Positions 36,161 through 43,603 of a stretch of 64,000 nucleotides of DNA are shown here, in pieces. Position 1 is the stretch's first letter. Each line of letters starts with the position of its first letter. The DNA is taken from positions 496,001 to 560,000 of the forward strand of contig NZ_OBQI01000003.1 of the NCBI RefSeq assembly GCF_900221005.1, given 5' to 3'. The translations under genes and the position numbers were made by a program. This DNA is from Blastococcus aggregatus (lineage in GTDB: Bacteria > Actinomycetota > Actinomycetes > Mycobacteriales > Geodermatophilaceae). The notes beneath the pieces are model-generated. The model ran no database searches. It saw only the letters and a program-made list of their open reading frames with translations, and was not told where the DNA came from.

Positions 36161-36199
36161 CACGACGGCCCGGGCGTCGTGCTCGCCCGGGCCGTCGTG
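36161..36199. terminator. Terminator of peptide-binding protein 5
   Basis: A 16-bp perfect stem (CACGACGGCCCGGGCG) with a 7-base loop, 17 bases after the stop of copy 5. Confidence 0.75.
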
Positions 36200-36216
36200 A
36201 GGTGCTGCCGATCAGG

Positions 36217-37893
36217 TCAGTCGGTGACCCAGACGTGGCCCCACATGATCTGCGACGAGGCCGCGCCGTTGCCCGGCGTGCCCTCGGGGAAGGTCCAGCC
36301 GTCCAGGTTCTTCACCGCGTCGCGGGTGGCCATGACGGTCAGCGTGCCTCCGCTGAAGGTGTTGGGGACCTGCTCGTTCAGGACCTCACCGATGGCCTCG
36401 ACGGCGGCCTTGCGGGCCTCCGTGTCGACCGTGGTCTTGAGGACGTCGAGCTGCTCGTCGATCTCCGGGCTCTGGAACGCCGTCATGTTCAGCGGACCCT
36501 CGGTGAAGGCCTGCGAGAACACGATGTAGGGGTCGCGGTCCGCGCCCACACGGGTGCAGCCCATCTCGTAGTCACGGGCGAGCATGTCCTGGATCCAGGC
36601 GGCCTGCTCGGTCTGCTGCAGCGTGACCTCGGCACCCAGCGCGTTGAAGAACGCCTGGTAGAGCTGCGAGAGCTCGTTGAGGCTCGGGTCCGGCGGGCAC
36701 TGGAAGGTGAAGGAGATGGGCGAACCCACGGCCTTGCCGTCCGAGCGCTCCGGGTCCTCGACGTAGGAGTCGTAGAGCTCCTGCGCCTTCGCCATGTCGT
36801 ACGTCGGGTAGGACTCCTCGAGCGCCTCCGAGTAGTACGGGCTGTCGGGGCTGAAGAACTGCGTCTGCTTCGGGGTCACGCCCGAACCACCGAGCACCTC
36901 GATGAGCGCGTCCTGGTCCATGGCGTACGCCATGGCCTGACGGACGCGGACGTCGTCGAACGGCGCCTTGCTGGTGTTCATCGTCGTACCGCCGGAGTTG
37001 CTGCCGAGGTACTCGAAGTTGCTCACGCCGTCGAGGTCGCGGGCGCGCACGACGGTGCTCTGCCGGAGCGACTGCATGACGTCGATGTCACCGCTCTGCA
37101 GGGACGCCAGGCGGGTGTCCTCGTCGGGGATCGGCCGGAACACGATCTCGTCGAGGTAGGGCTTGCCCTCCTGCCAGTAGTTCGCGTTCTTCTTGACGAC
37201 CAGCCGGCTGTCGCGCTGCCAGCTCTCGAACACGAACGGGCCGGTGCCGACCGGGTTCGCACCGGCGTCGGCACCCGCCGCAGCAGCGGCGGTCGGCGAG
37301 AACGGCCAGCCGGCAGCGGTGACGAGCTCGTCCGGGAACGCCGCGTTCGGCTCGGTGAGCTGGTAGGTGACGGTGAGGTCGTCGACGACGTCCAGCGAGG
37401 ACACCTCGGCGAGGCTCGCGGCCACCCGGGAACCGGGGACCTTGAGGTAGTCGTCGAAGATCGTCTTCAGCGCCTGCGCGTCCAGCGCGGTGCCGTCGTG
37501 GAACTGCACCTCGGGGCGGAGCTTCAGCGTCCACGCGGTGAGCTCGGCGTTGGGCTCCATCGACTCGGCCAGGTAGGGCTCGACGGCGCCGTCCGCGGTG
37601 CGCTGCATCAGCGGGTCGTAGATCGCGTAGGCGACGTTCGTCCCGGGCTGGTTGAACGTGCCCTCGCTCGGCAGCCAGCTGTTGGTCTCGGCCTCGAGCC
37701 CGACGGTGATCGAACCGCCGGTGACCGGGTCGCCGGCCTCGCCGACGTCGGAGACCGCGCCGGCCTCGGCGTCCCCGTTGCTGTCCTCGTCCCCGCTGCC
37801 GCAGGCTGCGCTGCCCAGCAGGAGACCCACGAGGCCCGCGGAGACGAGGGCCCGCTTCCACGGCCCTCTCATCGGGCGCCGGTGTTGCTGCAT
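36217..37893 (-). CDS. Peptide-binding lipoprotein 5 (orphan SBP family 5)
   Basis: A 558-residue paralogue, the closest relative of copy 1. It has the same PMRGPWKRAL signal-peptide start, lipobox Cys31, NANYWQEGKPYLDEIVFRPIPDED, and the variable segment ADRDPYIVFSQAF. ATG 37893 follows AGGAG, also as in copy 1. Between bases 37045 and 37220 its DNA is nearly the same as copy 1 (29461-29640), pointing to recent duplication or gene conversion. Its CRP-type dyad is degenerate, unlike those of copies 2, 3, 4 and 6, so its expression may differ. Confidence 0.9.
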   Translation of the reverse strand: MQQHRRPMRGPWKRALVSAGLVGLLLGSAACGSGDEDSNGDAEAGAVSDVGEAGDPVTGGSITVGLEAETNSWLPSEGTFNQPGTNVAYAIYDPLMQRTADGAVEPYLAESMEPNAELTAWTLKLRPEVQFHDGTALDAQALKTIFDDYLKVPGSRVAASLAEVSSLDVVDDLTVTYQLTEPNAAFPDELVTAAGWPFSPTAAAAAGADAGANPVGTGPFVFESWQRDSRLVVKKNANYWQEGKPYLDEIVFRPIPDEDTRLASLQSGDIDVMQSLRQSTVVRARDLDGVSNFEYLGSNSGGTTMNTSKAPFDDVRVRQAMAYAMDQDALIEVLGGSGVTPKQTQFFSPDSPYYSEALEESYPTYDMAKAQELYDSYVEDPERSDGKAVGSPISFTFQCPPDPSLNELSQLYQAFFNALGAEVTLQQTEQAAWIQDMLARDYEMGCTRVGADRDPYIVFSQAFTEGPLNMTAFQSPEIDEQLDVLKTTVDTEARKAAVEAIGEVLNEQVPNTFSGGTLTVMATRDAVKNLDGWTFPEGTPGNGAASSQIMWGHVWVTD

Positions 37894-38000
37894 GTCTTTA
37901 CTCCTCGACCACGTGTGCGTGTCACCGCGACGGCGAGCCGGGAGGCAGGCGCGTCGGGGCGCGGGCGCGCGAAGCGCCTGGTCGAAGTGTCCCTGGGAGT

Positions 38001-38014
38001 GTGCGGAGAGTCAT
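38001..38014. promoter_or_regulatory. Degenerate CRP-type dyad before peptide-binding protein 5
   Basis: GTGc-GGAGAG-TCAt at the position of the dyads in the other copies, 108 bp before the start codon, with one mismatch in each half-site. Confidence 0.3.
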
Positions 38015-38049
38015 TGGGCGGCTCGCCACCGTCACGGACGGTTACCCCC

Positions 38050-38065
38050 GGCGGTCCGCACAGCG
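38050..38065. promoter_or_regulatory. Second shared element, copy 5
   Basis: GGCGGTCCGCACAGCG, containing GCGG-T-CCGC, 35 bases beyond the CRP-type position. Confidence 0.3.
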
Positions 38066-38094
38066 GGGTCGGTGTGCTAATCCGCGCACGCCAG

Positions 38095-38126
38095 GGCGGC
38101 CCGGGCGAGGTTCCGCCCGGACCGCC
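38095..38126. terminator. Terminator of peptide-binding protein 6
   Basis: GGCGGCCCGGGCG pairs with CGCCCGGACCGCC with one mismatch and a 6-base loop, 16 bases after the stop of copy 6. Confidence 0.65.
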
Positions 38127-38142
38127 GTGGTGTGTCAGGCGG

Positions 38143-39822
38143 TTACTCGGTCGTCCAGACGTGGCCCCACATGGCCGTGGCGTCGGGCGTGCCGTTGCCC
38201 TCGGCGCCGTCAGGGAAGACCCAGCCGTCGACGTTCTTCACGACGTCCCGCACCGCGATGACCGTCAGCGTGCCGCCGGTGTACGTGACGGGCACCTGCT
38301 CGGCCAGCACCATGCTGATCGCCTCGGCGGCGGCCTTGCGCTCCTCGACGTCCGTCGTGGTGCGCATGATCGCCAGGTTCTCGTCGATCACCGGGTCGGT
38401 GAACTTGGTGACGTTCGGGATGCCGGGGGTGAAGGACCGGAAGAACACGTAGTACGGGTCACGGGCGGCGCCGTGCCGGGTGCACCCGGCGTCGTAGTCC
38501 CCGGCGATGACCTGCTGGGTGTAGGCCGACTGCTCCACCTGCTCCAGCTCGACCTGCATGCCCAGCGCGTTCCAGAACGACTGGTACAGCTGGGAGAGCT
38601 CGTTCAGGCTCGGGTCCGGCGGGCAGGTGTAGGTGAAGGAGATGTCCTCGCCGACCGCCTTGCCGTCGCTGCGCGCCGGGTCGTTCTTGTACTCGTCGTA
38701 CAGCTTCTGGGCCTCCTCGGGGTCGTTCGTCGGCCACTCGTCGGCGACCTTCTCCGAGTAGTACGGGTCGTTGGGTCCGAAGAACTGGGTGGACGGCGGG
38801 GTGAGCCCGGTGCCACCCAGGACCTCGATGAGCGCGTCCTGGTCCAGGGCGAGGGCCATGGCCTTGCGCACCCGCAGGTCGTCGAACGGCGCCTTGCCGG
38901 TGTTGATGTTCGAACCACCGGTGTTGTTGCCGAGGAACTCGTAGTTGTCCACGCCGTCGACCTCGCGGGCCCGCGCCACCGTGCTCTGCCGCAGCGACTG
39001 CAGGGCGTCGATGTCACCGCTCTGCAGGCTCGCCAGTCGGGTGTCCTCGTCGGGGATCGGCCGGAAGGTGATCTTGTCGAGGTGCGGCAGCCCCGGCTGC
39101 CAGTAGTTCTCGTTCTTCTCGACGATCAGCTGGCTGTCCCGCTGCCAGCTGACGAACTTGAAGGGACCGGTGCCGACGGGGTTCGAGCCGGCCTCCTCGC
39201 CGAACTGCGCTGCAGCCGTGGGCGAGAAGGGCCAGCCGGCCGGGTCGGTGAGCAGGTCGGGGAAGGCCGCGTTCGGCGCCTTCAACGTGTAGGTGACCGT
39301 GAGCTCGTCGACGACGTCCAGGGACGTCACGTCGGCGAGGTCGGCCGCGAGCCTGGACCCGGGCGCCTTGAGGTAGGTGTCCCAGATGGTCTTCAGGGCC
39401 TCGCCGTTCAGCGGCGTGCCGTCGTGGAACTGCACGTCCGGGCGCAGCGTGAGCGTCCAGACCGTGAGGTCCTCGTTCGGCTCCATCGACTCGGCCAGGT
39501 AGGGCTCGGGAGAGCCTTCGGAGGTCCGCTTCATCAGCGGGTCGTAGATGGCGTAGGCGACGTTGTAACCGGGGTTGCCGAAGTTGGCCGTTCCGGGCAA
39601 CCAGCTGTTGGTCTCGGCCTCCAGGCCCACGGTGATCTCGCCACCGTCGACCGGGTCACCGGCGTCCGAGGCGTCGACGACCGCGCCCTCCTCGCCGCTG
39701 CCGCTGTCCCCACCGTCAGAACCGCAGGCCGCTGTCGCCATGAGCAGCCCGACGATCCCTGCGGAAGCGACGGCCCGTCCTGTCCGGCGCCACCGTCCCG
39801 CCCAGTGCGAATGTCCGCGCAA
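38143..39822 (-). CDS. Peptide-binding lipoprotein 6 (orphan SBP family 5), probable TTG start
   Basis: A 559-residue paralogue and the most divergent one: the lipobox is MATAAC (Cys33), the mature start is SWLPGTANFGNPGYNVAYAIYDPLM, and the variable segment is AARDPYYVFFRSF followed by TPGIPNVTKF. A GTG at 39831 is in frame but has GAGGG directly abutting it. The TTG at 39822 has GAGGGG eight bases before it and aligns with the ATG-CGA-GGA-CAT start of copy 4. The gene lies next to the PucR-type regulator, 176 bp away on the same strand. Copies 4 and 6 form a subgroup. Confidence 0.87.
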   Translation of the reverse strand: MRGHSHWAGRWRRTGRAVASAGIVGLLMATAACGSDGGDSGSGEEGAVVDASDAGDPVDGGEITVGLEAETNSWLPGTANFGNPGYNVAYAIYDPLMKRTSEGSPEPYLAESMEPNEDLTVWTLTLRPDVQFHDGTPLNGEALKTIWDTYLKAPGSRLAADLADVTSLDVVDELTVTYTLKAPNAAFPDLLTDPAGWPFSPTAAAQFGEEAGSNPVGTGPFKFVSWQRDSQLIVEKNENYWQPGLPHLDKITFRPIPDEDTRLASLQSGDIDALQSLRQSTVARAREVDGVDNYEFLGNNTGGSNINTGKAPFDDLRVRKAMALALDQDALIEVLGGTGLTPPSTQFFGPNDPYYSEKVADEWPTNDPEEAQKLYDEYKNDPARSDGKAVGEDISFTYTCPPDPSLNELSQLYQSFWNALGMQVELEQVEQSAYTQQVIAGDYDAGCTRHGAARDPYYVFFRSFTPGIPNVTKFTDPVIDENLAIMRTTTDVEERKAAAEAISMVLAEQVPVTYTGGTLTVIAVRDVVKNVDGWVFPDGAEGNGTPDATAMWGHVWTTE

Positions 39823-39929
39823 TGTGTCCACCCCTCGACGTGTTACCTGCCGGCACGGCGGACGGCCCGGAACGGGCCGGCCCCAGTGCGTGAGCGCTCT
39901 TCGCGCTGGGCGAAGTGTCCTCCATCACA

Positions 39930-39943
39930 GTGAGGGGCGTCAC
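39930..39943. promoter_or_regulatory. CRP/GlxR-type dyad before peptide-binding protein 6
   Basis: GTGA-GGGGCG-TCAC, 108 bp before the TTG start. Confidence 0.6.
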
Positions 39944-39976
39944 TAGTCGTGCTGCCACTGTCACGAGGGGTTCCGT

Positions 39977-39993
39977 TATGCGGACCGCACAAC
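39977..39993. promoter_or_regulatory. Second shared element, copy 6
   Basis: TATGCGGACCGCACAAC with perfect inner palindrome TGCGG-A-CCGCA, 33 bases beyond the CRP-type dyad and just after the stop of the PucR-type gene. Confidence 0.4.
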
Positions 39994-39998
39994 GGGCC

Positions 39999-41276
39999 TC
40001 AGGAGCTGCCGGCGTCGCCCAGCACGGACGGGTCCAGCAGGCGGAGCGCCTCGACCGCGACGAACAGCCGCGCCACGCTGCGCGGATCCTCCAGCGACTG
40101 GCCGCTCAGCTGCTCGAGGCGGGCCAGGCGGTTGCGCACCGTGTTCCGGTGGCAGAAGAGCAGCCGGCCGGTCTCGGTCGAGTTGCCGTTGGTCGCCAGC
40201 CAGGTGGCCAGCGTGGCGAGCAGGGTCTGCTGCTCGACGTCGGGCAGCTCCATCACCGCGCCGAGGAGCAGGCGGGAGACCTCCGTGGAGGTCTCGACCG
40301 ACGACGCGAGCAGCGCGGCCACCGGATCGTCGTCGATGGCCGTCACCCCGACCGCCCCCGCCGGGAGGCAGCGGCGGGCCACCATGGCCCGCGCCACCGC
40401 CGCGGAGGTCTGGAGCGCGTCGTCGTAGGAGCGGCTCAGCCCGACCCGGCCGGTCGCCAGGGCGCCGAGCAGCTCGCGGATGGAGGTGACGGTCCGCCAC
40501 TCCCCGATCGCGACGATGCCCACCGTGCCGTCGGCGGTCGTCCGCCAGGCGGAGCGCACACCGTGGCCGGCCAGGAACTCCTCGACGCCGGGCAACGCGG
40601 GCGCGCCGGCCGCCACCGGCTCCGCCGAGACCGCCACGTAGGGGCCCTCCTCGGGCAGCCCGAGCCGGACGAGACTTCCGCCGAGCCGGGACCACTCCCC
40701 CAGCCGCCCGTCCACCAGGGCGTCGAGCAGGACGCGCCGCCGCTCGCGGTCCGCGTCCAGCAGTGCGGTCAGCCCGGCATCGTGACCGCGGGCGAGCGCG
40801 CCGGCCTGCTCGTCGAGCACCGCCCAGAGAGCGACCGACTCCTGCAGGCAGGCGGCCATCTCCTCGGCCGGGCGTGCGGCAGCGCGCTCTGCGACCGCAC
40901 GCCACACGGCCGCCGTCACCGAGCGGAGACCGCGCAGCGCGACGGCCAGCGGCACGTTCTGCTCGGCGCGACGCCGCCCCAGCGCCACGACCTCGGTGGC
41001 GGAGGCATCCGCCGACGGGGTCTCGCCGGCGAGTCGGCCCAGGGTGGCGTCGAGCAGCACGCCCACCTCGGCGAGCAGCACGACGGCGTCGAGCCGCCGG
41101 TACGCCTTCTCCGCCGTCCGGAGCTGCTGGACCACCTCCGCCGCGAGCGCGTCGAGGCCGCCGTCCAGCAGTTCCGCGGCGACCTCGCCGAGCACCGACG
41201 TCCGCCCCGCGCCCCCGTCACCGGGACGGCAGGGCGGGCACGTCCGCGCCTGGTCGGGCTGGAACGGCTCGGGCAC
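39999..41276 (-). CDS. PucR/CdaR-type transcriptional regulator
   Basis: A 425-residue regulator ending in the PucR C-terminal helix-turn-helix (LATWLATNGNSTETGRLLFCHRNTVRNRLARLE, then ARLFVAVEALRLL). A GGDEF-like middle region (VGLSRSYDDALQTSAAVARAM) is typical of CdaR/PucR proteins. The N-terminal 170 residues are helical and of no known family. GTG 41276 has GGAGG before it; the open frame continues upstream without a ribosome site. It stands at the promoter-side end of the six-receptor array on the same strand, and is therefore the best local candidate for its control. It is divergent from an acyl-CoA dehydrogenase, which it may also regulate. Confidence 0.83.
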   Translation of the reverse strand: MPEPFQPDQARTCPPCRPGDGGAGRTSVLGEVAAELLDGGLDALAAEVVQQLRTAEKAYRRLDAVVLLAEVGVLLDATLGRLAGETPSADASATEVVALGRRRAEQNVPLAVALRGLRSVTAAVWRAVAERAAARPAEEMAACLQESVALWAVLDEQAGALARGHDAGLTALLDADRERRRVLLDALVDGRLGEWSRLGGSLVRLGLPEEGPYVAVSAEPVAAGAPALPGVEEFLAGHGVRSAWRTTADGTVGIVAIGEWRTVTSIRELLGALATGRVGLSRSYDDALQTSAAVARAMVARRCLPAGAVGVTAIDDDPVAALLASSVETSTEVSRLLLGAVMELPDVEQQTLLATLATWLATNGNSTETGRLLFCHRNTVRNRLARLEQLSGQSLEDPRSVARLFVAVEALRLLDPSVLGDAGSS

Positions 41277-41399
41277 TGCGCCTCCGGTGGTCTGCGCCCG
41301 ACGGGCGGGCGAGCGCGGCGATGTCCCCCCGAGTGTTCCGGACGGCGTTCGCTGCGCCGGTGCTGGTGTGGTCGTCGAGCAGAACAATTAGTTAGAGCC

Positions 41400-41427
41400 T
41401 TGCACTTTTCCAGGGGAGCACTAGGTT
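41400..41427 (+). promoter_or_regulatory. Promoter candidate for the third acyl-CoA dehydrogenase
   Basis: TTGCAC (41400-41405) and TAGGTT (41422-41427) are 16 bases apart in an unusually AT-rich patch, 31 bases before the start codon. A small dyad TCGGG-AGA-CCCGA follows at the expected transcription start. Confidence 0.5.
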
Positions 41428-41457
41428 CGGGAGACCCGAGCGCCCGAAGGAGTGCGT

Positions 41458-42771
41458 ATGGCTACCGAGACCACCACGGCCGAGCAACTGGACACCCCGA
41501 GTCAGGTCCGCAGCGCCGTCAAGGCTTTCATCGACGAGCACTGGGATCCCTCCGCATCCCTCAAGGACTGGCTGGGCGTCCTGGCTGACTCCGGCTGGGC
41601 GGTGCCGCAGTGGCCCGCGCAGTGGTTCGGCAAGGGTCTGACCAACGACCTGGCCGCCGTCGCCTACGACGAGTTCAAGAAGATCAACGCCGTCGGGCCG
41701 CCGCCGGGCCTGTCCCGCATGCTCGCCGCGCCGACGATCATCTCGCACGGCACCGACGAGCAGCGGTCCGCCTACGTCCGGCGGATCCTGGTCGGCGAGG
41801 ACGCCTGGTGCCAGCTGTTCAGCGAGCCGGGTGCGGGTTCCGACCTCGCCGCGCTGCAGACGCGCGCCGAGCTGGACGGTGACGAGTACGTCGTCAACGG
41901 CCAGAAGGTGTGGACCTCGGGTGCCATGGGCTCGGACGTGGGCATGCTCATCGCCCGCACCGACCCCGACGCCGTCAAGCACGCCGGCATCACGTACTTC
42001 GCCATCGAGATGGACCAGCCGGGCATCGAGGTGCGCCCGCTGCGCCAGATCACCGGCGAGGCGCACTTCGCCGAGGTCTTCCTCACCGACGCCCGCGTCA
42101 GCGCCGACAACATCATCGGTGGCCTGAACAACGGCTGGAACGTGGCCCGGACGACGCTGGCCAACGAGCGCGTCGGCCTCGGCGGTGGCGGGTCCCTCGG
42201 GTTCCCGCTGTCGGCTCCCGGCGGTCGCCGCTCGGCGAAGCTCCTCGAGCAGTCCGTCGGGGAGTTCGTCGACTCGCAGAAGCGCGCGGCCACCGGCGGT
42301 CGCGTGCCGGCCATGATGATGGTCCGCAACGGCGAGGCGCTGGCCAAGATGGCCAAGTCCATGGGCCGCGACCAGGACCCGTCCGTGCGGCAGGGCATCG
42401 CCCGGGTGCACGCGCTGACCTCGCTCAACCGCTGGAACACGCTCCGTGCGCGTGCCGCGGTCGAGGCCGGCGGCCGCCCCGGCCCCGAGGCGTCGCTGGG
42501 CAAGCTGATGGTCTCGCGCATCACCCGCATGTCGCGCGACGTCGGCATGGAGATCGCCGGCCCCTCGGGGATGCTCGCCGGCGAGGATGGTCCGCTCAAC
42601 GGCGCGCTCGCCCTGCAGTTCCTCGGTGCGCCCGCGCCCTCGATCTACGGCGGGTCCGACGAGGTCCAGCACAACATCATCGGTGAGCGGGTGCTGGGTC
42701 TCCCCCGCGAGCCCGACGCGTCGAAGGACGTCCCGTTCCGCTCGCTGCGGACGGGCACCCAGTCGCAGTAG
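41458..42771 (+). CDS. Acyl-CoA dehydrogenase (FadE family)
   Basis: A 437-residue acyl-CoA dehydrogenase. FAD and substrate contacts are seen in CQLFSEPGAGSDLAAL, NGQKVWTSGA, and the C-terminal IYGGSDEVQHNIIGERVLGLPREP. ATG 41458 is preceded by GAAGGAG with 5-base spacing. It is a single-gene unit with its own promoter and a strong terminator, divergent from the PucR-type regulator. Substrate chain length or type cannot be read from sequence. It is not a close copy of the two dehydrogenases at 21-23.6 kb. Confidence 0.9.
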   Translation: MATETTTAEQLDTPSQVRSAVKAFIDEHWDPSASLKDWLGVLADSGWAVPQWPAQWFGKGLTNDLAAVAYDEFKKINAVGPPPGLSRMLAAPTIISHGTDEQRSAYVRRILVGEDAWCQLFSEPGAGSDLAALQTRAELDGDEYVVNGQKVWTSGAMGSDVGMLIARTDPDAVKHAGITYFAIEMDQPGIEVRPLRQITGEAHFAEVFLTDARVSADNIIGGLNNGWNVARTTLANERVGLGGGGSLGFPLSAPGGRRSAKLLEQSVGEFVDSQKRAATGGRVPAMMMVRNGEALAKMAKSMGRDQDPSVRQGIARVHALTSLNRWNTLRARAAVEAGGRPGPEASLGKLMVSRITRMSRDVGMEIAGPSGMLAGEDGPLNGALALQFLGAPAPSIYGGSDEVQHNIIGERVLGLPREPDASKDVPFRSLRTGTQSQ

Positions 42772-42785
42772 GCACACCGCACCAG

Positions 42786-42835
42786 CACGGAGGCCCGTGG
42801 CCCGCCCTCTCGGGGGTGGACCACGGGCCTCCGTG
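42786..42835 (+). terminator. Terminator of the acyl-CoA dehydrogenase gene
   Basis: A 15-bp perfect stem (CACGGAGGCCCGTGG) with a 20-base loop, 14 bases after the stop. Its right arm runs into the 17-bp tandem repeat. Confidence 0.65.
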
Positions 42836-42875
42836 CGTTCCGGGCCTCCGTGCGTTCCGGGCCTCCGTGCGTTCC
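42825..42875. repeat. 17-bp tandem repeat, three exact copies
   Basis: Unit GGGCCTCCGTGCGTTCC repeated three times without a mismatch, starting in the right arm of the terminator hairpin. Copy number probably varies between strains by slippage. Confidence 0.85.
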
Positions 42876-42903
42876 GGGGCCGGACCGCCCGGGCCTCGCC
42901 GGC

Positions 42904-43449
42904 TCAGGTGTCGGCGGCGTCGCTGGCGGCCTGCGGCCGCCCGCCGAACACGTCGGCGGCCACCTCGCGGCGGGCCTCGGCGAGCCACGTGTGCTGCTCG
43001 TCGGCCTGGTCGATCAGCCGCTCGAAGAGATCGGCGTCGATCCGGGTGTCCACTTCCGCGACCTCCCGCAGGGTCTCGAAGCCCGCGCGCTTGGCGAGGA
43101 CCGCGGTGGCGATGAACTCGAACTCGATGACGTCGCTCAGCGGCGAGCGGGAGAGCAGCCGGCCGTTGAGCTTGGCGCGCGACAGCTTCTCGCCGACCCA
43201 GGTCGCCAGCTGCTTGTACTGGCGGACCGGCACGCCCAGTGCGGCCATCGTCGTGCGCAGGCCGGCGCGCTCCTCGCGCAGCTCGTCGAGCAGTTGCTCG
43301 AGCGGCTGCTCGTACGGGGTGCCGCGCCAGCGGCCGATCATCCGGCTGACCAGCTCGATGCCGCCGGTCGCGGCGGCCAGGTGGTCGTTGCAGTAGACGC
43401 CGAGCAGCTCGGGGTGGCGCGGGGCTGCCCCGGTGGACGACTCGGGCAC
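42904..43449 (-). CDS. Uncharacterised helical, ferritin-like protein
   Basis: A 181-residue protein without signal or membrane helix, predicted to be almost all alpha-helical. Carboxylate and histidine residues recur at the places expected for a four-helix ferritin-like bundle (YCNDHLAAATGG, DVIEFEFIATAV, DQADEQHTWLAEAR). Metal binding is only a guess. GTG 43449 was chosen because AGGAGG stands five bases before it; an in-frame ATG at 43482 has none. I do not recognise the family with certainty. Confidence 0.6.
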   Translation of the reverse strand: MPESSTGAAPRHPELLGVYCNDHLAAATGGIELVSRMIGRWRGTPYEQPLEQLLDELREERAGLRTTMAALGVPVRQYKQLATWVGEKLSRAKLNGRLLSRSPLSDVIEFEFIATAVLAKRAGFETLREVAEVDTRIDADLFERLIDQADEQHTWLAEARREVAADVFGGRPQAASDAADT

Positions 43450-43603
43450 GGTGCCTCCTGACGACGACGGACTCCGGGCCATTGTGGCCGTCTCCGGGCT
43501 CCCCCGCTCGGCGTGGCGGCCGGTCAGGCGGGCGGCAGGAGCTCGCCAGGTCGGTCAGCGACCCCCGACGCGGGCCAGGTCCGCGGCCCCGTGTCGCCGG
43601 GGT

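Noticed and set aside
36091-39933. A 1280-codon open frame on the plus strand across receptor copies 5 and 6
   Set aside because: It is antisense to two well-conserved genes, has no family resemblance, and arises from the codon bias of GC-rich DNA. Similar antisense frames exist across 899-5863, 28664-30337, 30342-32342 and 20953-23772.
42825-42875. Short CRISPR-like array
   Set aside because: The three 17-bp units are directly adjacent with no spacers and there are no cas genes.
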